Source: Amycolatopsis vastitatis
GTDB taxonomy: Bacteria > Actinomycetota > Actinomycetes > Mycobacteriales > Pseudonocardiaceae
Assembly (NCBI RefSeq): GCF_002234595.1
Contig: NZ_NMUL01000022.1
Span: 62,001 to 126,000, forward strand
Reading direction: 5' to 3'
DNA: 64,000 nt
The notes below the pieces were generated by a model, which saw only the letters and a list, made by a program, of their open reading frames with translations, ran no database searches and had not been told where the DNA came from. Positions 32,686-40,180 of the stretch are shown here, piece after piece. Numbering within the stretch: the first letter of the stretch is position 1; the number at the start of each line of letters is the position of its first letter. The position numbers were made by a program, and so were the translations under genes.

Positions 32686-33608
32686 TTCCCCTCCCGGCGG
32701 ATCAGCCGCAGCTGGGCGACGTTCAGGACGATCAGCACGGCGAGGGTGGCCACCGAGACCGCGGCCGCGCGCCCGAGGTCCTGCGAGAGGAACGCCTCGC
32801 GGTAGATGTCGATGACGACCGTGGCGGTGTCGTGCCGTCCGCCGGTCAGGATGAAGAACTGGTCGAACGCCAGCAGCGAGCCGGTGAGCGAAAGCACCAT
32901 CGCGAGCGCGAGCGTGGGCCGCAGCAGCGGCAGCGTGACCCGCCAGAGGATCTGCCACCGGCCCGCGCCGTCGATCCGCGCGGCCTCGTACAGCGCGGGG
33001 TCGATGCCCTGCAGGCCGGTCATCAGGATGAGCATGTAGAACCCGGCGAACCGCCAGGTGATCATCCCGACGGTCGAGCCGAGCGCGTTGCCGCCCGAAC
33101 CGAGCCAGTCCACCCGGCCCAGCCCGAGGAAGTCCACGAGGTGGTTCAGCGCCGAGGAGTCGGTGTTGAACAGGCCGTAGAAGAGCAGGCTGGTCGACGC
33201 GAGCCCGACCGCGCTGGGCAGGAAGAAGACCGTGCGGGCGATGCCCGTACCGGGCCGGTCGTGCTGGACCAGCAACGCCAGCCCGAAGGCGACCAGGCTG
33301 AGCACGACGGTCGTGACCAGCGTGTACTTGACCGTGAACCACACCGCGCGCAGGAACAGCGGGTCGCTCAGCGCGTCGTAGTTCTTCACGCCGTTGGGGT
33401 AGGACGCGCCGACCAGCGGCCAGTGGCTGACCGACATCCACAGCATCAGCCCCAGCGGGATGACGAAGAAGACGGCGACCAGCACGGCCATCGGCGTGGC
33501 GTAGGCGATTCCGAGCCGCCGCCGGCCCCGGGCGATCGAGCCGCGGCGGCGGGGTGCCGGCGCCGGGGTCTCCGGCGCCGACACCCGCGGGGACACCAGC
33601 GACACCAT
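32682..33608 (-). CDS. ABC sugar transporter permease, MalF type
   Basis: A 308-residue permease with six transmembrane segments and a basic cytoplasmic N terminus (RRRGSIARGRRRL). The ATPase-contact loop is YEAARIDGAGRWQILWRVTLPLLRP. It follows the binding-protein gene with only 2 bp between them and overlaps the next permease by 4 bp. With them it forms a CUT1 importer whose cargo is predicted to be a beta-arabino-oligosaccharide from the linked GH127. Confidence 0.9.
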   Translation of the reverse strand: MVSLVSPRVSAPETPAPAPRRRGSIARGRRRLGIAYATPMAVLVAVFFVIPLGLMLWMSVSHWPLVGASYPNGVKNYDALSDPLFLRAVWFTVKYTLVTTVVLSLVAFGLALLVQHDRPGTGIARTVFFLPSAVGLASTSLLFYGLFNTDSSALNHLVDFLGLGRVDWLGSGGNALGSTVGMITWRFAGFYMLILMTGLQGIDPALYEAARIDGAGRWQILWRVTLPLLRPTLALAMVLSLTGSLLAFDQFFILTGGRHDTATVVIDIYREAFLSQDLGRAAAVSVATLAVLIVLNVAQLRLIRREGK

Positions 33609-33610
33609 GA

Positions 33611-34918
33611 TCAGCTGCCGCCGGCGAGGGACTCGGTGACCGCCGCGTTGTGCTGCTTCAGGATCGAACCGACGTCACCGCCGCCGAACACCGCGTCGAT
33701 CACCGTCGCCGTCCAGGGACCGTTGGCGTCGTTGAACGTCTTGCCGAAGTTGACCGAGATCGGCGTCCGGCCCTCGCTCGCGAGCCGGTTGAACACGCCG
33801 AGCCGCGGATCCTGCTTGGCGTAGGCGTTGTCGGCCAGGTCGGACCGGACGGTGATGTTCTTGCTCTTCGCCACGACCTCGACCTGGGCCTGGTCGGACA
33901 GCGTCCAGGAGATGAAGTCCCACGCGGCCGCGGCGTGCGTGCTGTTGCTGCCGATGCCGAGGACGTCCCCGCCGACGAAGGACGAGCTGCCGCCGGTCAG
34001 CCCCGGGATCGGGGCGACGCCGACCTGCAGGTCCGGACCTTCCTTAATGCCCTGCAACGCGGTCGCGCCCATCGGCTGGATGCCGATCTTGCCGTCGAGG
34101 AACGACTGCGTCCACGTGGGCCCGGACTCGTTCTTCGCCGACGCCGGCACGGCGCCGTCGGCGTACAGCTGCCGGAGCAGCGAATAGACCTGGGCGGCCT
34201 GGGGATCGTCGAGCGTGGCGGCGGTGCCCTGCTCGTTCAACACCGTGCCACCGGAGGCCCAGATCATCGGCCAGCTGGTGAACAGCTGGCAGCCCGGGCA
34301 GGCGCCGCCGAAGAAGTAGCCCTTGACGTCGCCGCCGAGCGCGGCGATCTTGCGGGCGGCGTCGGCCATCTCGGCCAGGGTCGCCGGTGGCTTGGCCGGG
34401 TCGAGGCCGGCGCGGGTGAACAGGACCTTGTTGTAGAACATCGCCGACAGGTCGATGTCGTGCGGGACCGCGTAGTGCTTGCCGTCGTGGACGGCGGCCT
34501 TCATGTGCGCCGGGGCGAGGGCGCCGTTGAACGGCAGCTTCGTCACGCGCGCGGTCAAGTCGAGGAACAGGCCCTTGGCCGCGTAGTTGGGCGCGTAGAC
34601 GACGTCGGCCGCCAGGAGGTCCGGCAGCTGCTTCGCGCCCGCGGCGGTGCCGACCTTCTGCTGGTAGGAGTCGGCCGGGAAGACCGTCAGCTTCACCTTG
34701 TTCTTGTGGCTCGCGTTGTAGGCGTCGATCAGCGTCTGGCTGAAGGTGGCCGTCGGCGAGCGGGTCCACATGGTGATCGTGGTGCCGTCGTCCACGCTCG
34801 CGGTGTCCCCCGCCGCCGACGTGGCCGGGCCGCTCTGGCAGGCCGCGAGGAGCAGCGCCCCGGCGACGGCGGCCGCGGCACGCCCCCGCCGTGCCGTGGA
34901 TCGGATGTGCGAAGTCAT
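33611..34918 (-). CDS. Lipoprotein sugar-binding protein of the ABC importer
   Basis: A 435-residue extracellular solute-binding protein. It has a basic N terminus, a hydrophobic stretch and the lipobox LLLAAC (lipidated Cys about residue 27), so it is anchored outside the membrane. The mature part follows the family-1 pattern: TTITMWTRSPTATFSQTLIDAYNASHK at the start, then SWPMIWASGGTVLNEQG and TSFLDGKIGIQPMG-like segments. An odd feature is CPGC (in GGACPGCQLF), which could form a disulfide near the sugar site. ATG 34918 has GAGAGG 7 nt upstream. It is divergent from lacI, with an operator between them. Confidence 0.9.
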   Translation of the reverse strand: MTSHIRSTARRGRAAAAVAGALLLAACQSGPATSAAGDTASVDDGTTITMWTRSPTATFSQTLIDAYNASHKNKVKLTVFPADSYQQKVGTAAGAKQLPDLLAADVVYAPNYAAKGLFLDLTARVTKLPFNGALAPAHMKAAVHDGKHYAVPHDIDLSAMFYNKVLFTRAGLDPAKPPATLAEMADAARKIAALGGDVKGYFFGGACPGCQLFTSWPMIWASGGTVLNEQGTAATLDDPQAAQVYSLLRQLYADGAVPASAKNESGPTWTQSFLDGKIGIQPMGATALQGIKEGPDLQVGVAPIPGLTGGSSSFVGGDVLGIGSNSTHAAAAWDFISWTLSDQAQVEVVAKSKNITVRSDLADNAYAKQDPRLGVFNRLASEGRTPISVNFGKTFNDANGPWTATVIDAVFGGGDVGSILKQHNAAVTESLAGGS

Positions 34919-34978
34919 CGACTGTCCTCTCGGGAGGCCGCCGCCTGCGGGGTGTCGAGGAAGCAACCGAGGAAATTA

Positions 34979-34992
34979 GGAAACCGGTTGCC
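34979..34992. promoter_or_regulatory. LacI-type operator between ABC operon and lacI
   Basis: GGAAACCGGTTGCC is symmetric at 12 of 14 positions around a central CG and lies 61 bp before the binding-protein start and about 95 bp before lacI. Its core differs from the GTTAGCGCTAAC sites, so this regulator probably recognises a separate operator class. Confidence 0.66.
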
Positions 34993-35086
34993 GACTCAAG
35001 CTAGGCGTTCGCTCACCAGCGAGTCAAGAGCTGTTTGCCGTAGTCTTGGCGGGTTACGGTGGGTCGCCGACGACCACGGAGGTACT

Positions 35087-36127
35087 GTGCCAACCATGCC
35101 CCCGCGGAAACTTTCGGAAACTCCCGGAAACCTCGCCAAGCCGGCCACGATCAGCGAGGTCGCGCTGCTGGCCGGCGTCTCGGTCGGCACCGCGTCGAAG
35201 GCGCTCAACGGCCGCGGATCGCTCCGCGCCCAGACGCGGCAGCGGGTGCTGTCCGCGGCCGAGCAGCTGGGCTTCCAGCCCAACCGCGCCGCCGTGACGC
35301 TGAACTCGGGCCGCACCTACACCGTCGGCATGATCACCACCGACACGATCGGCCGGTTCAGCATCCCGCTCATGATGGGCGCGGAGGACGCGCTGGGCGC
35401 CGGCGAGATGTCGGTCTTCCTCTGCGACGCCCGCGACGACCCGATCCGCGAGCAGTACTACCTGCGCACGCTGCTGTCCCGCCGGGTCGACGGGATCATC
35501 GTGACCGGCCGCCGGACCCAGGCGCGGCCGCCGATCGGCACGGCGCTGCCGATCCCGGTGGTGTACGCGTTCATCAGCTCCGCCGATCCGCAGGACTGTT
35601 CCGTCGTGCCGGACGAGGCGGGCGGCGCCCGCAAGGCGGTCGAGCACCTCCTCGCGACCGGCCGCCGCCGCGTCGCCCACATCACCGGCCCCGAGCACCA
35701 CCACTCGGCGACGGTGCGCGCGTCCGCGGCCACCGAACGGCTCGCCGAAGAGGGGCTCGGCCTGGCCGGCGCGCCGATGTTCGGCGAGTGGAGCGAAGCG
35801 TGGGGCCGGCAGGCGGTACGGATCCTGCTGGGCGCCGGCGACCCCTTCGACGCGGTGTTCTGCGGCAGCGACCAGATCGCCCGCGGCGCGGCCGACGCGC
35901 TGCAGGCGGCCGGCCGCCGCGTCCCCGGCGACGTCGCCCTGGTGGGTTTCGACAACTGGGACGTGATGGCCTCGGCCTGTCAGCCGCCGCTGACGAGCGT
36001 CGACATGGAGCTCGAGGCGCTCGGGCGGACGGCCGCCGACCTGCTGCTCGCCGCGATCAACGGCGAGCCGTCCCCCGGCAGGCACACCCGGCCGTGCCGG
36101 CTGGTGATCCGGGACTCGACCGCCTGA
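35087..36127 (+). CDS. LacI-family regulator of the ABC-GH127 operon
   Basis: A 346-residue repressor with a short Pro/Lys-rich N-terminal extension, then the HTH ATISEVALLAGVSVGTASKALNGRGSL and hinge QLGFQPNRAAVTLNSGRTYTVG. The sensor domain contains VALVGFDNWDVMASACQPPLTSVDM. I start at GTG 35087, 4 nt after GGAGG; ATG 35096 is the alternative with a 13-nt spacing. It is divergent from the binding-protein gene and should control the transporter and itself. Its stop is 1 bp from the end of the convergent GH27 gene. The inducer is probably an arabinose-containing sugar, by context only. Confidence 0.88.
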   Translation: MPTMPPRKLSETPGNLAKPATISEVALLAGVSVGTASKALNGRGSLRAQTRQRVLSAAEQLGFQPNRAAVTLNSGRTYTVGMITTDTIGRFSIPLMMGAEDALGAGEMSVFLCDARDDPIREQYYLRTLLSRRVDGIIVTGRRTQARPPIGTALPIPVVYAFISSADPQDCSVVPDEAGGARKAVEHLLATGRRRVAHITGPEHHHSATVRASAATERLAEEGLGLAGAPMFGEWSEAWGRQAVRILLGAGDPFDAVFCGSDQIARGAADALQAAGRRVPGDVALVGFDNWDVMASACQPPLTSVDMELEALGRTAADLLLAAINGEPSPGRHTRPCRLVIRDSTA

Positions 36128-36128
36128 G

Positions 36129-38036
36129 TCAGCGGCGGGTCCACTGCTGGTTGGCGCCGCCGCCGCAGGCCCAGAGGATGATCTTCGTGCCGTTCGCGGT
36201 GGCCGCGCCGCTCGCGTCCAGGCACAGCCCGGACACCGCGTTCGTGATGGTCCCGTTCGCGTTGAGCGTCCACTGCTGGTTGCGCTGGCCGTTGCAGTCC
36301 CAGACGACCACGGACGTGCCGTTCGTGGTCCCGCTGTCGTAGGCGTCGAGGCACTTGGTGCCGTTGACGACGAGCTGGCCGCGCACCGGCGCCCACGTCT
36401 GGTTCGGGCCCGCCGCGCAGTCCCACAGCTGCGCCTGGATCCCGTTGGTGATGCCGTTGTCGTTCACGTCGACGCACCGTCCGGATTGGACACCGGCGAG
36501 CTGCACGCCGTTGCCGCCGGGCAGCGGCAGGATGGTGACGTCGGTCAGCTGCGGCGGGGTACCGGAGAAGGTCAGGGCGTTGGTGTTCCCCTTGCCCAGC
36601 GAGACGACGGCGGAGACGGTTTTCGGCGTCCCGCCGGTCGCCGGGAAGGTGAGGACGGTCGGCTGCTGGCCGTTGACGGCGAGGGTGGCCGTCTGCGCGG
36701 CGGTGGCGGCGTAGGAGAAGGTCGCGACCGCCGGACCCGTTGCGGCGGCGGTGACCCCGGTGAACCGGGAGCCGTTGGCCGGGTAGCTCGCCGACGCCGT
36801 GTCGGTGCCCTGGACGGTCAGCAGCACCGAGTCGCCGGCCGGGACGTTCACGGTGTAGCCGCCTGCGAAGTCACCGGCGTCGGCGGCGCCCCAGACGTTC
36901 CGGACGTGCGCGGTGGCCGTGGTCAGGCCGAGGTCGGCCCACCGGACGCTCATGGCCGCCGCCGACGACGTCCGGTTGAGCAACACCACCGCCCGCTTCC
37001 CGGTCCCGCTGAGGACCTTCGAGTAGACCTGCAGCCCGGCGGCGTCCTCGGCGACCTTGACGCCCTGCAGACCGCGCGGGTCCCGGTCGACGGCGATGAC
37101 TTCCCGGTTCGCCAGGATCGCCTTCGTGGCCGCGCTCATCGTCGCGAGGTTGTTGCCCGCCAGCAGCGGCGCGCCCGAGACCGACCACAGGCTCATCTCC
37201 GTCCTGGCCTGCGCGTCGGTGAGACCCGGCATGCCGACGGTGAGCATGTCCGGGTCGTTGACGTAGCCGGTGTGCTGCGACACCGGGTGCTGCGCCTGGT
37301 CGAAGTTGGTCAGTACCTGGCTTAGGTTCGCCGTCTGGCCGTAGAAGATGATGTCGTTGCTGGTCCGCCACATCGAACCGGTGCCGGCGCCCCAGTTCCA
37401 CGGGTTCTTCCTGCCCCAGTCGCAAATGGACAGGGTGAGCGTGCGTCCGGTCTGCGCGGTCGCGGCCTTGTCGGCGTCGCTGATGGCCCGGTAGGTGCTC
37501 TGCGGATCGAGGCCCTCGGCGTCGCCGCCGCACCAGTCGACCTTGACGAAGTCGAAGCCCCAGCGCTGGAACTGCAGCATGTCCTGCAGGTAGTGGCCTT
37601 CGCTGCCGCTCCCGGGGGCCGCGGGCCGCCCGGTCGGGAAGTAGTACCCGCAGCCGTCGCGCCCGGCGTCGGTGTAGATGCCGGCCTTCAGGCCCTTGCT
37701 GTGCAGGTAGTCCGCGATCGCCGCCATGCCGCCGGGCCATTCGGCGGTGTCGACGGTGATGTTGCCGGAGCCGTCCCGGGTGCCCTGCCACCAGCCTTCG
37801 TCGATGTTGACGTAGCTGTACCCAGCGTCCTTCAGCCCGGATGACACGAGCGCGTCGGCTTGCGCCTTGATCGTGGGGTAGTCGATCTTGGCGGCGAACG
37901 TGTTCCACGACGCCCAGCCCATCGCCGGCGCCGGAACCGCCACCTCCGCCGCGGCCGTGCTCGCCGCGGCGACACCCGTCCCCGGAACGATTCCGGCCAG
38001 CAACAGGAGCGCGGACAACCCGTGGCGCAGCTTCAT
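36129..38036 (-). CDS. Secreted GH27 alpha-galactosidase with ricin-type lectin domain
   Basis: A 635-residue exported enzyme with signal peptide about 1-29. The GH27 TIM barrel (34-310) opens with PAMGWASWNTF and carries the nucleophile D167 (DFVKVDWCGG); D228 (WRTSNDI) lies 61 residues later, the same spacing as in human alpha-galactosidase A, and is the acid/base. A beta domain (310-400) and an Ig/CBM-like module (405-500) follow. The last 130 residues are a ricin-B lectin with QxW repeats (NQTW, NQQW, NQQW). This lectin is a different subtype from the QxF lectins of the neighbours. A perfect LacI-type palindrome lies 28 bp upstream. It would release terminal alpha-galactose, including Ser-linked galactose of extensin. 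Confidence 0.92.
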   Translation of the reverse strand: MKLRHGLSALLLLAGIVPGTGVAAASTAAAEVAVPAPAMGWASWNTFAAKIDYPTIKAQADALVSSGLKDAGYSYVNIDEGWWQGTRDGSGNITVDTAEWPGGMAAIADYLHSKGLKAGIYTDAGRDGCGYYFPTGRPAAPGSGSEGHYLQDMLQFQRWGFDFVKVDWCGGDAEGLDPQSTYRAISDADKAATAQTGRTLTLSICDWGRKNPWNWGAGTGSMWRTSNDIIFYGQTANLSQVLTNFDQAQHPVSQHTGYVNDPDMLTVGMPGLTDAQARTEMSLWSVSGAPLLAGNNLATMSAATKAILANREVIAVDRDPRGLQGVKVAEDAAGLQVYSKVLSGTGKRAVVLLNRTSSAAAMSVRWADLGLTTATAHVRNVWGAADAGDFAGGYTVNVPAGDSVLLTVQGTDTASASYPANGSRFTGVTAAATGPAVATFSYAATAAQTATLAVNGQQPTVLTFPATGGTPKTVSAVVSLGKGNTNALTFSGTPPQLTDVTILPLPGGNGVQLAGVQSGRCVDVNDNGITNGIQAQLWDCAAGPNQTWAPVRGQLVVNGTKCLDAYDSGTTNGTSVVVWDCNGQRNQQWTLNANGTITNAVSGLCLDASGAATANGTKIILWACGGGANQQWTRR

Positions 38037-38063
38037 GGCATCGCTCCGACTTCGTCGTCGAAT

Positions 38064-38081
38064 AATGTTAGCGCTAACATT
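38064..38081. promoter_or_regulatory. Perfect LacI-type operator upstream of the GH27 gene
   Basis: AATGTTAGCGCTAACATT is an 18-bp perfect palindrome with a central CG, 28 bp before the GH27 start codon. Its core matches the site at 29926-29939. Confidence 0.8.
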
Positions 38082-38150
38082 CAGTGGTGCGCCTGAATTG
38101 TTGACTCGTCCGCGGCTGCCGTCAAGAGGCAAACGACGGGACTTGTGCAT

Positions 38151-38174
38151 CTAGCTTGCTAGCATGCTAGCGTG
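38151..38174. repeat. Three 8-bp iterons before the ribbon-helix-helix gene
   Basis: CTAGCTTG, CTAGCATG and CTAGCGTG follow one another without gaps and end 5 bp before the GTG start at 38180. The middle units also form the palindrome GCTAGCATGCTAGC (38158-38171). Tandem short repeats are the classical operator form for ribbon-helix-helix proteins, so this is very probably the autoregulatory site. Confidence 0.8.
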
Positions 38175-38179
38175 CAGAC

Positions 38180-38341
38180 GTGGGCGATGAAGACGTCAAG
38201 CAGTTCAACGTGTACCTGCCGATCGGGCTGATCCGGCAGGTCAAGCACCGAGCCATCGAGACGGAGCAGTCGCTCTCGGCGCTCGTCGCCGAAGCACTGC
38301 GCGCCTACCTCGCCGAACCCACCGCCGAAGAGGAGCACTGA
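38180..38341 (+). CDS. 53-residue ribbon-helix-helix DNA-binding protein
   Basis: A very short gene: VGDEDVKQFNVYLPIGLIRQ, then a helix-turn-helix tail VKHRAIETEQSLSALVAEALRAYL. The pattern KQFNVYLP (DNA-contacting beta strand), IRQVKHRAIETEQ (helix 1) and SLSALVAEALRAYL (helix 2) is the CopG/Arc-type ribbon-helix-helix fold. RHH proteins bind tandem repeats as dimers, and three 8-bp iterons lie directly upstream. It resembles an antitoxin, yet the next gene is a VOC protein and no toxin is adjacent, so a stand-alone autoregulator is more likely. The stop is 1 bp from the VOC start codon, which implies an operon. Confidence 0.85.
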   Translation: MGDEDVKQFNVYLPIGLIRQVKHRAIETEQSLSALVAEALRAYLAEPTAEEEH

Positions 38342-38342
38342 C

Positions 38343-38687
38343 ATGACGACCGAGGGCATCGAAGCGCTGTACCTGGAGACCCACAACTGGGGCAAGGCGG
38401 CCAAGTTCTTCCAGGCGCTGGGCTACGAACTGGAGTTCGCGACCGACCACAACTCCGGGCAGCTGCGCAACGGCGACGGCCCCTGGCTGTTCGTCGCCGA
38501 GGTCCCGGAAACTCAGGAGCCCCGCACGCAGATCGTGTTCAAGGTCCCCGACGCGGGGGCATTCCGGGCCGACGACATCGTCGAGGTCGTCACTCCGTTC
38601 GAAGAAACCCATTACGGGACCAGGGAAATGACCGTCCGCGACCCCGACGGCCGGACGTGGACGCTGTCGGCGCCGGGGAAGGCCTGA
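38343..38687 (+). CDS. VOC-family protein
   Basis: A 114-residue protein with one vicinal oxygen chelate (glyoxalase/bleomycin resistance) repeat pattern: ALYLETHNWGKAAKFFQALGYELEF, then MTVRDPDGRTWTLSAPGK. Candidate metal or ligand residues are H15 and the acid in the C-terminal strand, but the usual His/Glu metal set is not clear, so it may bind a ligand rather than catalyse. The gene lies 1 bp after the RHH gene and 1 bp before the methyltransferase gene, a tight three-gene operon. A ligand-sequestering resistance role is possible; nothing proves it. Confidence 0.75.
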   Translation: MTTEGIEALYLETHNWGKAAKFFQALGYELEFATDHNSGQLRNGDGPWLFVAEVPETQEPRTQIVFKVPDAGAFRADDIVEVVTPFEETHYGTREMTVRDPDGRTWTLSAPGKA

Positions 38688-38688
38688 C

Positions 38689-39564
38689 GTGGCGGCGCCG
38701 GACAGCACGGCGGCGCGGACCGCCTTGTGGCGGGCCCTGCACGTCGAGGTCGACGCGCCGCCGCACGTGTTCGCCGACGAGTTCGGCCTGCGGCTGGCCG
38801 ATCCGGGGGACGGCTGGCGGGACCGCGACGACATGGACCCGGCCACCGCCGGCCGCTACCGGGCCGGCATGGTGGCCCGGGCCCGGTTCGTCGAGGACCT
38901 CGTCACCGAACAGGCCGGCCGCGGCGTGGGCCAGTACGTGATCCTCGGGGCCGGACTGGACACCTTCGCCCAGCGCCGCCCGGAAATCGCCGCCCGCTTG
39001 CGGGTGTTCGAAGTGGACCAGCCGGGTCCGCAGGCCTGGAAACGCGCCCGCCTGGACGAACTCGGCCTCGGGGTGCCGGACTGGCTGCACCTGGTCCCGG
39101 TCGACTTCGAGACGACGTCGTGGTGGGACCGGCTCACGGAAGCGGGTTTCGCGCCGGACGAGCCGGCGGTCGTCGCGTCCACCGGCGTCAGCATGTACCT
39201 CACGAAGGAAGCGAACCTCGCCACGCTGCGCCGGATCGCCGGGTTCGCCCCGGGCTCCACGCTGGCGATGACGTTCATGCTGCCGCCCGAACTCCTCGAC
39301 GAAGGCGAACGCACGCGGCACCGCGCCACCGCAAGCAGGGCGAAGGCGGCCGGGACGCCGTTCGTCAGCTCCTTCTCTCCCGGGGAAATGCTGGAGATGG
39401 CTCACGAAGCCGGGTTCCGGGACGCCACGCACGTTTCCGGCGCGGAGCTGAATGAACGTTACTTCGCAGGACGGGCCGACGGGCTCCGCGTCATCCCGGG
39501 TGAGGAGTTCCTCGTCGCTACGGCCGGGGCAGCTGCCCGAGATAGGCCCGCAGCATCGTCTTGA
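38689..39564 (+). CDS. Leucine carboxyl methyltransferase-like SAM methyltransferase
   Basis: A 291-residue protein of the LCM/PPM1-like group common in actinobacteria (TIGR00027-type). It has the typical R-x(n)-RARFVEDLV start, SAM motif QYVILGAGLDTFAQRRPE, the acidic FEVDQPGPQAWKRARL and STGVSMYLTKEANLATLRRI. Homologues methylate small carboxylate or phenolic compounds; the acceptor here is unknown. The GTG start lies 1 bp after the VOC stop. Its last 47 bp overlap the 3' end of the convergent TetR gene, so the two transcripts would collide or pair. Confidence 0.85.
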   Translation: MAAPDSTAARTALWRALHVEVDAPPHVFADEFGLRLADPGDGWRDRDDMDPATAGRYRAGMVARARFVEDLVTEQAGRGVGQYVILGAGLDTFAQRRPEIAARLRVFEVDQPGPQAWKRARLDELGLGVPDWLHLVPVDFETTSWWDRLTEAGFAPDEPAVVASTGVSMYLTKEANLATLRRIAGFAPGSTLAMTFMLPPELLDEGERTRHRATASRAKAAGTPFVSSFSPGEMLEMAHEAGFRDATHVSGAELNERYFAGRADGLRVIPGEEFLVATAGAAARDRPAASS

Positions 39565-40126
39565 CCGGCTCCAGCAGTTCGGGTGCGCCGTCGCCGCGGA
39601 ACACCTCCTGGATCACCGCGTCCGCGGCGAGGAACGCCGTGCGGCACGCCACCGCGGCCGCGTAGTCGTCGCGCAGGAGGTGCTGCGCGACGAGCACGCG
39701 ATGCACCCCGGTGGCCATCACGCGCTTGTGCGCGCGGTCGGCTTCCCGGGTTCCGTCGGAGAGCCCGCGGCCGAACCACAGCGCGCGGAACCCGGGTTCC
39801 GCGCGGTAGAGCCCGGCGAAGGCGTCGACCAGCAGGCCGACGGGATCCGCCCACGCCTCCCCCGCCGCCTGTTCGGCGAACGTGTCCATGAGGTCCTCCA
39901 GGCGGGCCAGGTAGACCTCGCCGAGCGCCTCGGTGATGGCGTCGCGGTCCGGCAGGTACTGGTACAGCGCGCCCACCGAGACGCCGGCCTCGGCGGCGAC
40001 CCGGGTCGTCGTCAGCGCTTCGACGCCTTCCTCGGCGAGCAGCCGGTCGGCGGCCGCGAGCACCTTGGCCAGCTTTTCCCGCGAACGCGCCTGGCGTGGC
40101 ACCCGGCGCAGCCGGCTCTCGGTCAT
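39518..40126 (-). CDS. TetR-family regulator
   Basis: A 202-residue repressor: N-terminal HTH at residues 15-60 (SREKLAKVLAAADRLLAEEGVEALTTTRVAAEAGVSVGALYQYLPDRDA) and a helical ligand domain with YRAEPGFRALWFGRG. The 54 bp between it and the divergent aldolase gene are AT-richer than the surroundings (TTTGATTCGTGTTTATTC) and would hold its operator; I see no clean palindrome. It probably controls itself and/or the aldolase-kinase operon. Its 3' end overlaps the methyltransferase gene by 47 bp. Confidence 0.88.
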   Translation of the reverse strand: MTESRLRRVPRQARSREKLAKVLAAADRLLAEEGVEALTTTRVAAEAGVSVGALYQYLPDRDAITEALGEVYLARLEDLMDTFAEQAAGEAWADPVGLLVDAFAGLYRAEPGFRALWFGRGLSDGTREADRAHKRVMATGVHRVLVAQHLLRDDYAAAVACRTAFLAADAVIQEVFRGDGAPELLEPVKTMLRAYLGQLPRP

Positions 40127-40180
40127 CCGCTCCCCAAACCTGAACGTGACTTTGATTCGTGTTTATTCTACCCTCGGCGC

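Noticed and set aside
31865..33441. Frame running from the MalG permease back through MalF
   Set aside because: The upstream part is an out-of-frame reading of the MalF gene. GTG 32685 overlaps the MalF stop and gives a normal permease.
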